From: Cellulomonas sp. Leaf395
Lineage (GTDB): Bacteria > Actinomycetota > Actinomycetes > Actinomycetales > Cellulomonadaceae
DNA: 64,000 nucleotides
Assembly: GCF_001424125.1 (NCBI RefSeq)
Contig: NZ_LMQI01000005.1
Coordinates: 940,473-1,004,472 of the forward strand
Direction: 5' to 3'
The position numbers were made by a program, and so were the translations under genes. A model generated the notes under the pieces. That model made no database searches and had not been told where the DNA came from. It saw only the letters and a program-made list of their open reading frames with translations. The number at the start of each line of letters is the position of its first letter. Position 1 is the first letter of the stretch. Shown piece by piece: positions 44,541-53,669 of the stretch.

Positions 44541-45286
44541 GCGCCCCGGCACCCACCTCGGCGCGCATCCTCGCCCAGACCTCGTTCGAGGCGCGCGCCA
44601 TCCTGCGTAACGGCGAGCAGCTGCTGGTCACGATCATCGTGCCCGTGCTCGTCCTCGTCGGGCTCGCGCGGGTCACCGGGATCGAGCTGGACACCGGCGG
44701 TGCCAGCCGGATCGACTTCCTGACGCCCGGCATCCTCGCCCTCGCGGTGATGACGACGTCGTTCACGTCGCAGGCGATCGCCTCGTCGTTCGACCGCCGC
44801 AACGGCGTCCTGCGGCTGCTCTCGACCACCCCTCTGGGCCGCGGCGGGCTGCTCGCGGGCAAGGTGCTCGGCGTCCTCGTCGTGGAGATCGTGCAGGTCG
44901 TCGTCATCGGCCTGACCGCGCTGCTGCTCGGCTGGCGCCCCGACCCCGCCGGGCTGGCTCTCTCGCTGGTCGCGATCGTCCTGGGCACCGCCGCCTTCAC
45001 GTCGCTCGCCCTGCTCGTCGCCGGCACCCTGCGCGCCGAGGCGGTCCTCGCCGTCGCGAACCTCCTGCTGCTCGTCCTGGCGGTGGCCGGCGGCGTCGTC
45101 ATCCCGGCAGAGCAGCTGCCCGGCCCGATGGCCCACATCGCGCTGCTGCTGCCCTCCGGCGCGCTAGGCGAGGCGATGCGCGAGACCTTGATGCACGGCG
45201 CGCTGCCACCCTGGTCGGTCGTGGTCCTCGTCGGCTGGACCGCCGCGCTCGGATGGGGTGCGAGCCGCCTGTTCCGCTGGCACTGA
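44537..45286 (+). CDS. ABC-2 type transporter permease
   Basis: 249 residues from the ATG at 44537. Six membrane helices in the ABC-2 arrangement; the loop SQAIASSFDRRNGVLRLLSTTPLGRGGLLAGKVLG is the coupling region typical of such permeases. It is the membrane partner of the preceding ATPase. Probably exports a compound or lipid; no substrate evidence. Confidence 0.9.
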   Translation: MSAPAPTSARILAQTSFEARAILRNGEQLLVTIIVPVLVLVGLARVTGIELDTGGASRIDFLTPGILALAVMTTSFTSQAIASSFDRRNGVLRLLSTTPLGRGGLLAGKVLGVLVVEIVQVVVIGLTALLLGWRPDPAGLALSLVAIVLGTAAFTSLALLVAGTLRAEAVLAVANLLLLVLAVAGGVVIPAEQLPGPMAHIALLLPSGALGEAMRETLMHGALPPWSVVVLVGWTAALGWGASRLFRWH

Positions 45287-45290
45287 CCGC

Positions 45291-45296
45291 TACCGT
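45291..45296 (+). promoter_or_regulatory. -10 element (TACCGT), leaderless start at 45303
   Basis: TACCGT lies 6 nt before the ATG, no ribosome site; it lies just after the permease stop. Confidence 0.5.
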
Positions 45297-45302
45297 GGGC
45301 CG

Positions 45303-45842
45303 ATGGACGCTGCGCAGGACGCCTCGTTCCAGGCGGCGCTGGCCGCCGAGTACGCCGCGCTCGTGCGCACCGTCTCCGAGTTCGACGGGCGGCTGATCAC
45401 CGTCAAGGGCTGGTCGGTGACGCTGAGCCTGGCGGGTATCGGTCTCGGCTTCCAGCAGGAGCACTACTCGCTGTTCGCTCTCGCCGCCGCGACGGGCGCA
45501 GCGTTCTGGCTGATCGAGGCGATGACGAAGCGCCACCAGGTGCGGTACTACCCGCGGATGCGGCAGATCGAGGCGTGGTGCGCCGGCTGGAGTGACCTCC
45601 GGCTCGGCGTCGTGCCGGTCTCCGCGCCCCGCATCGACGCCGCCTGGACGGCGGCCGGGCGGGCCGATCCCGCGGCCGCGCTCGACGAGCCGCCGCGGGA
45701 GATGACGAGCGACGAGATCCGCCGCATGCACCGCCACGTCGCGTGGCTCCCTCACGTGTTCGTGCCCAGCGCGTTCGCCGTGGTCCTCGGGCTCGCCCTC
45801 ACCGTGGTGGCAGCGGCCGGGGGCCTCGACATCCCGCTGTGA
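45303..45842 (+). CDS. Hypothetical membrane protein
   Basis: 179 residues from the ATG at 45303. Two adjacent N-terminal hydrophobic helices (GWSVTLSLAGIGLGF and SLFALAAATGAAFWLIEAMT), a soluble middle with many Arg residues and a third helix at the C-terminus (VFVPSAFAVVLGLALTVVAAAGGL). No recognisable motif. It has its own predicted leaderless promoter and sits between the first ABC system and ctaA, so a role in membrane or heme biology is only a guess. Confidence 0.75.
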   Translation: MDAAQDASFQAALAAEYAALVRTVSEFDGRLITVKGWSVTLSLAGIGLGFQQEHYSLFALAAATGAAFWLIEAMTKRHQVRYYPRMRQIEAWCAGWSDLRLGVVPVSAPRIDAAWTAAGRADPAAALDEPPREMTSDEIRRMHRHVAWLPHVFVPSAFAVVLGLALTVVAAAGGLDIPL

Positions 45843-45886
45843 CGAGCCTCGCGCGCTGACCGGTCAGGCGCCGACCGGCCGGAACG

Positions 45887-45892
45887 TAGGCT
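45887..45892 (+). promoter_or_regulatory. -10 element (TAGGCT), leaderless start of ctaA
   Basis: TAGGCT lies 7 nt before the ctaA GTG. Confidence 0.5.
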
Positions 45893-45899
45893 GGTCGAC

Positions 45900-46829
45900 G
45901 TGAGCTCGTCCCCCGCCCTCGACACCGGATCGTCGACCCTGGACCGGTTTCGTGACCGGTGGACCTGGACGGCCGTCGTCGCCAACCTCGTCGGCCAGAT
46001 CCTCATCATCGTCACCGGCGGCGCCGTGCGGCTCACCGGCTCAGGCCTGGGGTGCTCGACGTGGCCCGAGTGCGAGCCGGGCGAGTTCACTCCCCGGTTC
46101 CACGACGCGACGTCGATCCACCCCTTCATCGAGTTCGGCAACCGCACGGTCAGCGGTCTGCTCGTGGCCGTCGCCACCGTCGTCGCGGTGCTGGTCGTCC
46201 TCGACCGTCGCCGGCCCTGGTCGTACCGCCGCCTGGGCCTCGTCCCCGTGGTGGGCGTCCTGCTCCAGGCCGTCATCGGCGGGATCACCGTGCTCGTGGA
46301 CCTGCACCCGGCGATCGTCGGCGGCCACCTGCTCATCTCGATGGCCCTCGTCGCGTTCTCCACCTGGTTGGTCGTGCGCACGCGCGAGGGAGACGGCCCG
46401 GCCGTGCCGCTGGTCGACCGGCCGACTCAGCTCCTGGTCCGCGTGCTCAGCGTCCTCACCGTCGTGGTGCTGGTGCTCGGCGTCGTCGTCACGGGCGCAG
46501 GACCTCACTCGGGCGACGACGAGGTGGGCTACCGGTTCGACGTCGACCCGTGGGCCATGTCGAAGCTCCACGCGGCCTCCGTCTGGGCGTTCGTCGCCGT
46601 GCTCGTCGTCGTCCTGGTCCTGCTGCGCCGTCGCGGTGTCGTAGGGCGACCCTGGACCACCGGCCTCGTCCTCCTGGCGGTGACGCTGGCCCAGGGCGCC
46701 ATCGGCTACGTCCAGCTGTTCTCCGGCCTGCCGATCGGCCTGGTCAACCTGCACATGCTGGGCGCCGCGGCGCTCGCGTCGACGGTCACGTTCTTCGTCG
46801 GGAGCCTGCGCACACGCGGCAGCATCTAG
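45900..46829 (+). CDS. ctaA: COX15/CtaA family heme A synthase
   Basis: 309 residues, about eight membrane helices. The heme-binding histidines and surrounding motifs are visible: GGAVRLTGSGLGCSTWPEC (with the loop cysteines Cys-x6-Cys), HPFIEFGNRTVSG, VVGHLLIS-like GGHLLIS, TGAGPHSGD and SKLHAASVWAF, LVNLHMLGAA. It oxidises heme O to heme A for the aa3-type cytochrome oxidase; SURF1 at 29.7 kb serves the same enzyme. Near suf genes as in mycobacteria (Rv1456c). Confidence 0.94.
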   Translation: MSSSPALDTGSSTLDRFRDRWTWTAVVANLVGQILIIVTGGAVRLTGSGLGCSTWPECEPGEFTPRFHDATSIHPFIEFGNRTVSGLLVAVATVVAVLVVLDRRRPWSYRRLGLVPVVGVLLQAVIGGITVLVDLHPAIVGGHLLISMALVAFSTWLVVRTREGDGPAVPLVDRPTQLLVRVLSVLTVVVLVLGVVVTGAGPHSGDDEVGYRFDVDPWAMSKLHAASVWAFVAVLVVVLVLLRRRGVVGRPWTTGLVLLAVTLAQGAIGYVQLFSGLPIGLVNLHMLGAAALASTVTFFVGSLRTRGSI

Positions 46830-46880
46830 CCGACTCTGTCTCTGTCTGGATTTCCCTGTCGTCGTGTCGGACGTCTCTTC

Positions 46881-46886
46881 TAGCCT
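46881..46886 (+). promoter_or_regulatory. -10 element (TAGCCT), leaderless start at 46893
   Basis: TAGCCT lies 6 nt before the ATG of the DrrA-like gene. Confidence 0.5.
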
Positions 46887-46892
46887 CGGACC

Positions 46893-47939
46893 ATGGCAGA
46901 CGCGATCACGGCAACGGGACTCGTCAAGAGGTACAAGACCGTCACGGCCCTCGACGGGGTCGATCTCGCCGTGCCGACCGGCTCTGTGCTCGGCCTGCTC
47001 GGACCCAACGGCGCGGGCAAGACCACCATCGTCCGCATCCTCACCACCCTGCTGCAGCCCGACGAGGGATCCGCGACGGTCGCGGGCGTGGACGTCCTGG
47101 CCAAGCCACGGGACGTGCGTCGACGCATCGGCCTGTCGGGGCAGTACGCCGCCGTCGACGAGTACCTCACCGGCTTCGAGAACCTCGACATGATCGGCCG
47201 GCTGTACCACCTGGGGGTCAAGCGCTCCCGGGAGCGCGCCCGCGAGCTGCTCGCATCGTTCCGGCTCGAGGACGCCGCGGACCGTCCGTCCAAGACCTAC
47301 TCGGGCGGGATGCGCCGCAGGCTCGACCTCGCGGGCGCGCTCGTGGCGGACCCGCCGATCATCTTCCTCGACGAGCCGACCACAGGCCTGGACCCGCGCG
47401 GGCGCACCGAGATGTGGGAGGTGATCCAGAACCTCGTCGCCGGTGGGACCACCCTCCTGCTGACCACCCAGTACCTGGAGGAGGCCGACCTGCTGGCCGA
47501 CGACATCGTCGTCATCGACCACGGCAAGATCATCGCGCAGGGCACGGCCGACCAGCTCAAGATGCAGGTGGGCGGCGAGCGCCTCGAGCTCACCGTCCGG
47601 GACCCCGCCACGCTGCTCGCCGCACGGGACCTCCTCGAGCCGCTCGGGGTCGGCAAGGCAGGGCTGGACGAGGGCCGTCGCACCCTGCTCATGCCGATCA
47701 GCGGTGGTGCGCAGGTGCTCACCGAGGCGCTGCGCGTCCTCGACGACGCGGGGATCGGCATCGACGACGTCGGGCTGCGCCGCCCCACGCTCGACGACGT
47801 GTTCCTGTCGCTCACCGGTCACGTCAGCGAGGAGGACGGCCCGCAGGACGCGCGACCACCGGACGATCCTCCCCCCGCAGAACCGACCGCTCGCGGCCGG
47901 CACGCGGCCAGCGACGCGTCGTCCACCGGAGGTGCCTGA
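46893..47939 (+). CDS. DrrA-like ABC transporter ATP-binding protein
   Basis: 348 residues. Walker A GPNGAGKTT, the DrrA-family block RRRIGLSGQYAAVDEYLTGFENLDMIGRLYHL, signature YSGGMRRRLDLA, Walker B IIFLDEPTTGLDPRGR and the H-loop TTQYLEEADLLAD. A ~40-residue polar Pro/Asp tail follows the C-terminal domain. This is the daunorubicin-resistance (DrrA) subtype, which pairs with an ABC-2 permease; the next gene supplies it with a one-base stop/start overlap (TGATG). Confidence 0.92.
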   Translation: MADAITATGLVKRYKTVTALDGVDLAVPTGSVLGLLGPNGAGKTTIVRILTTLLQPDEGSATVAGVDVLAKPRDVRRRIGLSGQYAAVDEYLTGFENLDMIGRLYHLGVKRSRERARELLASFRLEDAADRPSKTYSGGMRRRLDLAGALVADPPIIFLDEPTTGLDPRGRTEMWEVIQNLVAGGTTLLLTTQYLEEADLLADDIVVIDHGKIIAQGTADQLKMQVGGERLELTVRDPATLLAARDLLEPLGVGKAGLDEGRRTLLMPISGGAQVLTEALRVLDDAGIGIDDVGLRRPTLDDVFLSLTGHVSEEDGPQDARPPDDPPPAEPTARGRHAASDASSTGGA

Positions 47940-48751
47940 TGGCCACACCGACCGTCTTCTCGGACTCCTACGTCGTCGCCAGGCGCAACATCATCAAGAT
48001 CAAGCGTGTCCCCGACCTGCTGGTCTTCACCACGCTCTCGCCGATCATGTTCGTCCTGCTCTTCGCGTACGTCTTCGGCGGCGCGATCGCCGTGCCCGGC
48101 GGGACCGACCCGGACGCGTACCGGGAGTTCCTCATGGCGGGGATCTTCGCGCAGACCGTCATCTTCGGGGCCACGATCACGGGCGCCGGGCTGGCGGAGG
48201 ACATCAAGAAGGGCATCATCGACCGGTTCCGGTCGCTGCCCATGGCCCCGTCGGCGGTGCTGACCGGCCGCACGATCTCCGACGTCGCCAACAACATCCT
48301 CGTGCTCGTCGTCATGTCGCTGACCGGGCTGCTGGTCGGCTGGGCCATCCACAGCTCGCCCGCCGAGGCCGCGCTCGGCTATCTGCTGCTCCTGATCTTC
48401 GCCTACGCGATCTCCTGGATCATGGCGTGGCTCGGCATGCTGGTGCCCAGCGTCGAGGTGTTCAACAACGCCACGTTCATCGTGATCTTCCCGTTGACGT
48501 TCGTGGCCAACACGTTCGTCCCGCTGGAGACGCTGCCCGCTCCCCTGCAGACGTTCGCGGAGTGGAACCCGGTCTCGGCGGTGACCCAGGCCTCCCGTGA
48601 GCTGTTCGGCAACATCCCCGAGGGGGTCCCCACCCCGGACGCATGGCCGTTGCAGAACCCGGTGCTGTACACGCTGATCTGGTCCGCGATCTTCATCATC
48701 GTGTTCGTCCCGCTGGCCAACCTGCAGTACCGCCGGTCGACCAGCCGCTGA
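47939..48751 (+). CDS. DrrB-like ABC-2 type permease
   Basis: 270 residues from the ATG at 47939. Six helices; MFVLLFAYVFGGAIAVPGG and LAEDIKKGIIDRFRSLPMAPSAVLTGRT are the DrrB-family landmarks, with the ...NPVSAVTQASRELFGN segment near the end. It forms an exporter with the DrrA-like ATPase. Drug or lipid efflux is likely from the family; no direct substrate evidence. Confidence 0.92.
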   Translation: MATPTVFSDSYVVARRNIIKIKRVPDLLVFTTLSPIMFVLLFAYVFGGAIAVPGGTDPDAYREFLMAGIFAQTVIFGATITGAGLAEDIKKGIIDRFRSLPMAPSAVLTGRTISDVANNILVLVVMSLTGLLVGWAIHSSPAEAALGYLLLLIFAYAISWIMAWLGMLVPSVEVFNNATFIVIFPLTFVANTFVPLETLPAPLQTFAEWNPVSAVTQASRELFGNIPEGVPTPDAWPLQNPVLYTLIWSAIFIIVFVPLANLQYRRSTSR

Positions 48752-48764
48752 TCACTCGGAACGG

Positions 48765-49358
48765 TCAGGACGCCACGGCCTCCAGCGTCGACCACCCGCG
48801 GGCGCGCGCCGCCGCCGCCGCGAGCACACCGGTGACGGCCGTCGGGCTGTGCAGCCGCCCGGACAGGGCCGCGTCCACGGCCTCGTCGAGCGGGACCCAC
48901 ACCGGCACCATGGTCGCTTCCTCGTCGGTGCGCGTGAAGAGGTCGGCGTGCGCCACGGGCCGCAGGTCCCGCGCCAGGAACACCCGGATCCGTTCGTCCG
49001 ACCCGCCGGGCGTCGTGAAGAAGTCGACGAGCCGCCACCAGGAGCCTGCGACGAGGTCGGCCTCTTCGGCGAGCTCGCGGGCCGCGGCGACGACGAGGTC
49101 CTCGTCCGGCACGTCGCGCAGACCGGCCGGCGGCTCCCACAGCTCGGAGCGCACCGGGTGCCGGTATTGCGAGAGCAGCAGCACGCGGTCGTCGTCGTCC
49201 AGCGCGATCACGGCCACGGCACCCGGGTGCGCGACGTACTCGCGAAGTACCTGGGTGTCCCCCAGGTCCACCACGTCGCCGACGAGGTCGAAGATCTTCC
49301 CCCCATGGATCACCTCGTGCGACACGACCGGACGCGGTGCCTCGAGGTCACGGAGCAT
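48765..49358 (-). CDS. NUDIX hydrolase, ADP-ribose pyrophosphatase type
   Basis: 197 residues. NUDIX box GLRDVPDEDLVVAAARELAEEADL (here with one extra residue before the glutamate and Asp for the last Gly), preceded by ELWEPPAG. An actinobacterial subgroup (Rv1700-like) hydrolyses ADP-ribose. ATG 49358 shares a base with the pyrG stop; the order pyrG-NUDIX matches Rv1699-Rv1700. Confidence 0.9.
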   Translation of the reverse strand: MLRDLEAPRPVVSHEVIHGGKIFDLVGDVVDLGDTQVLREYVAHPGAVAVIALDDDDRVLLLSQYRHPVRSELWEPPAGLRDVPDEDLVVAAARELAEEADLVAGSWWRLVDFFTTPGGSDERIRVFLARDLRPVAHADLFTRTDEEATMVPVWVPLDEAVDAALSGRLHSPTAVTGVLAAAAARARGWSTLEAVAS

Positions 49359-51028
49359 CAGGACTCGTCGCCGCGCTGGGCCAGAGCAGCCTCGATGAGC
49401 CCGGCGAACAGCGGGTGCGCACGGGTGGGTCGGGACTTGAACTCCGGGTGCGCCTGCGTGGACACGTAGTACGGGTGCACGTCACGCGGCAGCTCGACGA
49501 ACTCGACGAGCGAGGTATCGGGCGAGACGCCGGAGATGACCAGACCGGCCTCCTCGAGCTTGTCGCGGTACGCGTTGTTCACCTCGTAGCGGTGGCGGTG
49601 GCGCTCGGAGACCTTGGTGGCGCCGTAGGCCTCGGCGACGACGGACCCCGGCGTGAGCACCGCCTCGTACGCACCCAGGCGCATGGTTCCGCCGAGGTCG
49701 CCGTCCCCGCCGACGATCGCCAGCTGCTCGGCCATCGTCGCGATGACCGGGTGCGCGGGGTCGGCGTCGAACTCGGACGACGACGCCCCGTCGAGGCCGA
49801 GCACCGTGCGCGAGTACTCGATGACCATGCACTGCAGGCCGAGGCAGATGCCGAGCGTCGGGATCAGGTTCTCCCGGGCCCAGCGCAGTGCGCCGAGCTT
49901 GCCCTCGATGCCCCGGACACCGAAGCCACCGGGCACGAGCACGGCGTCGACACCCTCGAGCGCGAGCCGGGCACCCTCGGCCGTCTGGCAGTCGTCCGAG
50001 GTCACCCAGCGGATGACGACCTTGGTGTCGTGGTGGAAGCCGCCGGCGCGCAGGGCCTCTGTCACGGACAGGTAGGCGTCAGGCAGGTCGATGTACTTGC
50101 CGACGAGGGCGACCTCGACGCGGTGGGCCGGCTGGTGCACGCGGTGCAGGAGGTCGTCCCACCCCTTCCACACGACGTCCCGGAACGGGAGGCTGAGCCG
50201 CTGGACGACGTACGCGTCGAGCCCCTCGGAGTGCAGCACGCGCGGGATGTCGTAGATGCTCGGCGCGTCCTTGGCGGTCACCACACCCTCGACGTCCACG
50301 TCGCACATCAGCGCGATCTTGCGCTTCGTGGCCTCGGGGACCTCGCGGTCGGCCCGCAGGACGATGGCGTCCGGCTGGATGCCGATGCTGCGCAGGGCGG
50401 CGACGGAGTGCTGCGTCGGCTTCGTCTTGAGCTCGCCCGACGGCCCGATGTACGGCACGAGCGAGACGTGCAGGAAGAACACGTTGTCGCGGCCGAGGTC
50501 GTGGCGCACCTGACGGGCTGCCTCGAGGAACGGCAGCGACTCGATGTCGCCGACGGTGCCGCCGATCTCCGTGATGATGACGTCGATGTCCTCGTCCGCC
50601 TGCTGACGCATGCGGGTCTTGATCTCGTCGGTGATGTGCGGGATGACCTGCACGGTGTCGCCGAGGTACTCGCCGCGACGTTCCTTGGCGATGACCTGCG
50701 AGTAGACCTGGCCGGTCGTCACATTCGCCGAGCCCACGAGGTTCACGTCGAGGAAGCGCTCGTAGTGACCGACGTCGAGGTCCGTCTCGGCGCCGTCGTC
50801 GGTCACGAAGACCTCGCCGTGCTGGAACGGGTTCATGGTGCCCGGGTCCACGTTCAGGTACGGGTCGAGCTTCTGCATCGTGACGCGAAGGCCACGGGAG
50901 CGAAGGAGTCGGCCGAGGCTGCTCGCCGTCAGACCCTTGCCGAGGGAGGAGGCGACACCCCCGGTGACGAAGATGTGCCGGGTCGTGGATTCCGACCGCC
51001 CGGAGAGTCGATGCGCGCGCTCTGTCAC
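49358..51028 (-). CDS. pyrG: CTP synthase
   Basis: 556 residues from the GTG at 51028, 8 nt after a TAGGTT hexamer; the open frame extends far upstream but not as this protein. N-terminal synthetase domain with IFVTGGVASSLGKGLTASS P-loop, DPYLNVDPGTMNPFQHGEVFV and DGAETDLDVGHYERF; C-terminal glutaminase with GFGVRG, the nucleophile in LGICLGLQ, and HPEF with the catalytic histidine and glutamate. It makes CTP from UTP and glutamine. steAB, recN and tlyA lie upstream on the same strand. Confidence 0.97.
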   Translation of the reverse strand: MTERAHRLSGRSESTTRHIFVTGGVASSLGKGLTASSLGRLLRSRGLRVTMQKLDPYLNVDPGTMNPFQHGEVFVTDDGAETDLDVGHYERFLDVNLVGSANVTTGQVYSQVIAKERRGEYLGDTVQVIPHITDEIKTRMRQQADEDIDVIITEIGGTVGDIESLPFLEAARQVRHDLGRDNVFFLHVSLVPYIGPSGELKTKPTQHSVAALRSIGIQPDAIVLRADREVPEATKRKIALMCDVDVEGVVTAKDAPSIYDIPRVLHSEGLDAYVVQRLSLPFRDVVWKGWDDLLHRVHQPAHRVEVALVGKYIDLPDAYLSVTEALRAGGFHHDTKVVIRWVTSDDCQTAEGARLALEGVDAVLVPGGFGVRGIEGKLGALRWARENLIPTLGICLGLQCMVIEYSRTVLGLDGASSSEFDADPAHPVIATMAEQLAIVGGDGDLGGTMRLGAYEAVLTPGSVVAEAYGATKVSERHRHRYEVNNAYRDKLEEAGLVISGVSPDTSLVEFVELPRDVHPYYVSTQAHPEFKSRPTRAHPLFAGLIEAALAQRGDES

Positions 51029-51036
51029 GGGATTCC

Positions 51037-51042
51037 AACCTA
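51037..51042 (-). promoter_or_regulatory. -10 element (TAGGTT), leaderless start of pyrG
   Basis: Minus-strand TAGGTT lies 8 nt before the pyrG GTG. Confidence 0.5.
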
Positions 51043-51099
51043 CCCGACGAACGCCCCATGCCGGAGCGCGGAGCGGGGTGAGTCCGCACACGTCGGACG

Positions 51100-52782
51100 T
51101 CAGACCAGCGGCGCGCCCGGGTTCGCGGGGTCGGTGACGGCCACGGCCGCGGGCGGTCGGGGCTGGGCCTCGATCGCCCGGAAGTCCCGGACCGTGCCAC
51201 GGTCCCCCGCGAGGACGGCGCCGGCGACGACGAACGCCGCGATCACCGCACCGCCGGCTGCGGCACCGGCCGCGGTGACCGGACCGTGCCCGGCCACCTC
51301 GGCGACAGCGTCGACGACCCACCTGCCGGCGAGCGCCCCCACCGCGGCGCCGGCGACGAGCACGACCGCCGCACGCACCAGCCCCGCGGTCGCCGGGCGA
51401 CCGGCGGCCCGACGCAGCAGGATGACGGCGAGTGCGCCGCCCGTCAGCATGCCGAGGGAGCTGGCCTGGGCGAGCGCGAGGAGCGTCGCCGCTGGGTCGT
51501 CGCCGGCGGGTGCGAGCACAGCGGCGAGCACCGGTGCCGCGACGGCGACCGTGCCCCAGCCCACGACGTTGGCGGCGATCGCCGACCTGCCGCGCTCGAG
51601 CGCGTAGAGCGCCCGCGACGCGTGGAACATGAGCGCGAACCCGAGCAGCCCGGGCGCCAGCCAGGTGATCGTCGTGGTCATCGCGCCCAACGCCGAGCCG
51701 CCGTCCGCGATCCAGTCGAAGATGTCGGTCACCGCCGGGGCGATCGCCACCAGCACCGCCGCACCCAGGGCTGCCGCCGCGAGGACGGCGCGCAGGGTGC
51801 CGGACGCCATACGCGCGAACGCCTCGTGCTCGCCGGAGGCGGCCCGTTGCGCGAGCCGCGGGAACGTCGACGTCGCCAGCGGGACGACGAGCACGGCGTA
51901 CGGCAGGAGGTACACCTGCTGCGACCAGAGGTAGACCGACCACGTGCCGGCGCTGCCGCGGGCGCCGGCCACGAGCAGCGCCACCAGCACGGAGAGCTGC
52001 TGCGCCACCAGGGAGCCGACGCCGGCGAACGCCAGCACCGCCAACCGGCGGCCCACCCCGCCGGGCGGGAACCGCAGCGTCGGGCGGATCCGCACGCCGA
52101 GCCGGTGGACCGGGATGAACATGGGGAAGCACATCGCGGCGACGCCGAGCGTGGTCCCCCAGCCCAGAACGGCGAGGGCGGTGTCGGTGACGGCGGCAGG
52201 GTCGTCGACCTCACCGCCGGCGAGCGCCGCGTAGACCAGGTAGGTCGCGATGACGACCACGGACGACAGCACTGGCGCGAACGCCGGCCAGAAGAACCGC
52301 TTGTGAGCCTGCAGGACCGCGTAGAGCAGTACCGCGATGCCGTACATCGGCACTTGGACGGCGAAGATCGCGATGAAGTACTGCAGGAGGCCTCGCTCGG
52401 CGTCGTCGAGATTCGGCCACACCGAGGCGATGAGCCCGCTGGCTGCAGCGAGGCCGGCCCCGAGCGGCACCAGCACCAGCAGCGTCCAGCCGAACGTCGC
52501 CGACGTGATCGCGTCGACGTCCTTGCGCAGGGCGCGCGACACGGGCAGCGCCAGGACCGGGATGAGCGCACCGGCGAGCGCCCCACCGGCGGCGACCTCG
52601 AAGAGGACGTTGGGGAGCGTGTTCGCCGCGTTGTAGACGCCGCCGATGCTGCCATCGTCGAACGCGTGCGCCTGGACCAGGTACCGGCCGAACCCGAGCA
52701 CACGGCTCAGGACCGTCACCGCCGCGATCATCGCGGCCGCGCCGCCGAGCCCGGCGAGGGTCCGCCGCGCCGTCGGGCTCAC
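51100..52782 (-). CDS. MurJ/MviN-like lipid flippase
   Basis: 560 residues with about 14 membrane helices of the MOP/MVF flippase fold. AAMIAAVTVLSRVLGFGRYLVQAHAF and GGVYNAANTLPNVLFEVAAGGALAGALIPVL are the MurJ N-terminal blocks, with the conserved Arg near VLSRVLGF. A GTG start overlaps the MraY-like stop by 4 bp. MurJ moves lipid II outward; because actinobacteria usually keep a MurJ elsewhere (near the origin), this copy may be a paralogue for another lipid-linked glycan. Confidence 0.88.
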   Translation of the reverse strand: MSPTARRTLAGLGGAAAMIAAVTVLSRVLGFGRYLVQAHAFDDGSIGGVYNAANTLPNVLFEVAAGGALAGALIPVLALPVSRALRKDVDAITSATFGWTLLVLVPLGAGLAAASGLIASVWPNLDDAERGLLQYFIAIFAVQVPMYGIAVLLYAVLQAHKRFFWPAFAPVLSSVVVIATYLVYAALAGGEVDDPAAVTDTALAVLGWGTTLGVAAMCFPMFIPVHRLGVRIRPTLRFPPGGVGRRLAVLAFAGVGSLVAQQLSVLVALLVAGARGSAGTWSVYLWSQQVYLLPYAVLVVPLATSTFPRLAQRAASGEHEAFARMASGTLRAVLAAAALGAAVLVAIAPAVTDIFDWIADGGSALGAMTTTITWLAPGLLGFALMFHASRALYALERGRSAIAANVVGWGTVAVAAPVLAAVLAPAGDDPAATLLALAQASSLGMLTGGALAVILLRRAAGRPATAGLVRAAVVLVAGAAVGALAGRWVVDAVAEVAGHGPVTAAGAAAGGAVIAAFVVAGAVLAGDRGTVRDFRAIEAQPRPPAAVAVTDPANPGAPLV

Positions 52783-53669
52783 GCGGACCGGTCCGCCGGC
52801 GGGTCGACGGGACGCCGACCCCAGCCGTCGATATCGCGCAGCACCGGGGTGCGCTCGATCACGCGCGTGAAGCTGACCTTCTCGCTGGCGACGGTGAGCG
52901 CCACGACGACGGCGAGCGCGGCCAGCCGGACCGGTCGTGGTGCACTCAGCACCACCGCCGTCCCCAGGGTCGCGCCGAGGGCGTTGGCGCCACCGTCACC
53001 CAGCATGTCGGCCTCGGCCAGGTCCCGCTGCATCGCAGCCCCCACCACGCCGAGCACCGCCGCGCCCGCCCCGGCACCACCGCCCGGACCCAGGCTCAGC
53101 GGAGCCGCGACGAGCGTCGCCGCCTTGAGGGCGCGGCCCGGCCGCAGGTCGAGCAGGTTGAGCAGGTTGGCGCTCGACGCGACCAGCGCGCCGGACGCAG
53201 CGACGTCGGCCAGCCAGCCGATCGCCGAACGGCGCGTACCGTCGGGTCGCTGCAGGGGCGTCGCCACGGCGGCCGCCACCAGCGCGCCGCTGCCGATGCC
53301 CAGCACCTTGAGCCCACCCGTGGTGAGCTCGCCGTGCGCGAGGGCGCCGAGGTGGCCCCGCAACCCCTTGCGTCGCGTCGCGGTGTCCTCGCCGAGGTCG
53401 TCCACCAGGCCGAACGCTGCGCCCGACGCCGTCGCGACGGTCAGCGCCAGGGCTCCGCGCGACGAGGGCGCACCGACCAGGCCTCCGGCGAGCAGCCCCG
53501 CGGCGACGGCCGGTCCTTCAAGCAGGCTGATGGGCTCGCCCCGGTGGTTCGTGCGGGTCCAGCGCACCTGGCCGCCCGGCGCCTGCGCGTCGGACGCGCG
53601 GCGCACCACCGCGGTCACCGCGCTCGCGACGACACCGGACAGGATGCGGCGCGGCAGGCCGACCGTCAT
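52779..53669 (-). CDS. MraY/WecA-like membrane protein (phospho-sugar transferase superfamily, divergent)
   Basis: 296 residues from the ATG at 53669. Multiple membrane helices. Three blocks resemble the MraY/WecA superfamily: VDDLGED (Asp90-Asp91, the DDxx motif), SANLLNLLDLRPG (Asn168, Asn171, Asp174, like NxxNxxDGxxG) and MLGDGGANALGATLG (Asp225, like GDxGSxxLG). The match is distant and the C-terminal His-containing loop is not obvious, so activity is uncertain. It may transfer a sugar phosphate to polyprenyl phosphate. Placed between steB and the MurJ-like gene, overlapping both by 4 bp. Confidence 0.7.
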   Translation of the reverse strand: MTVGLPRRILSGVVASAVTAVVRRASDAQAPGGQVRWTRTNHRGEPISLLEGPAVAAGLLAGGLVGAPSSRGALALTVATASGAAFGLVDDLGEDTATRRKGLRGHLGALAHGELTTGGLKVLGIGSGALVAAAVATPLQRPDGTRRSAIGWLADVAASGALVASSANLLNLLDLRPGRALKAATLVAAPLSLGPGGGAGAGAAVLGVVGAAMQRDLAEADMLGDGGANALGATLGTAVVLSAPRPVRLAALAVVVALTVASEKVSFTRVIERTPVLRDIDGWGRRPVDPPADRSA

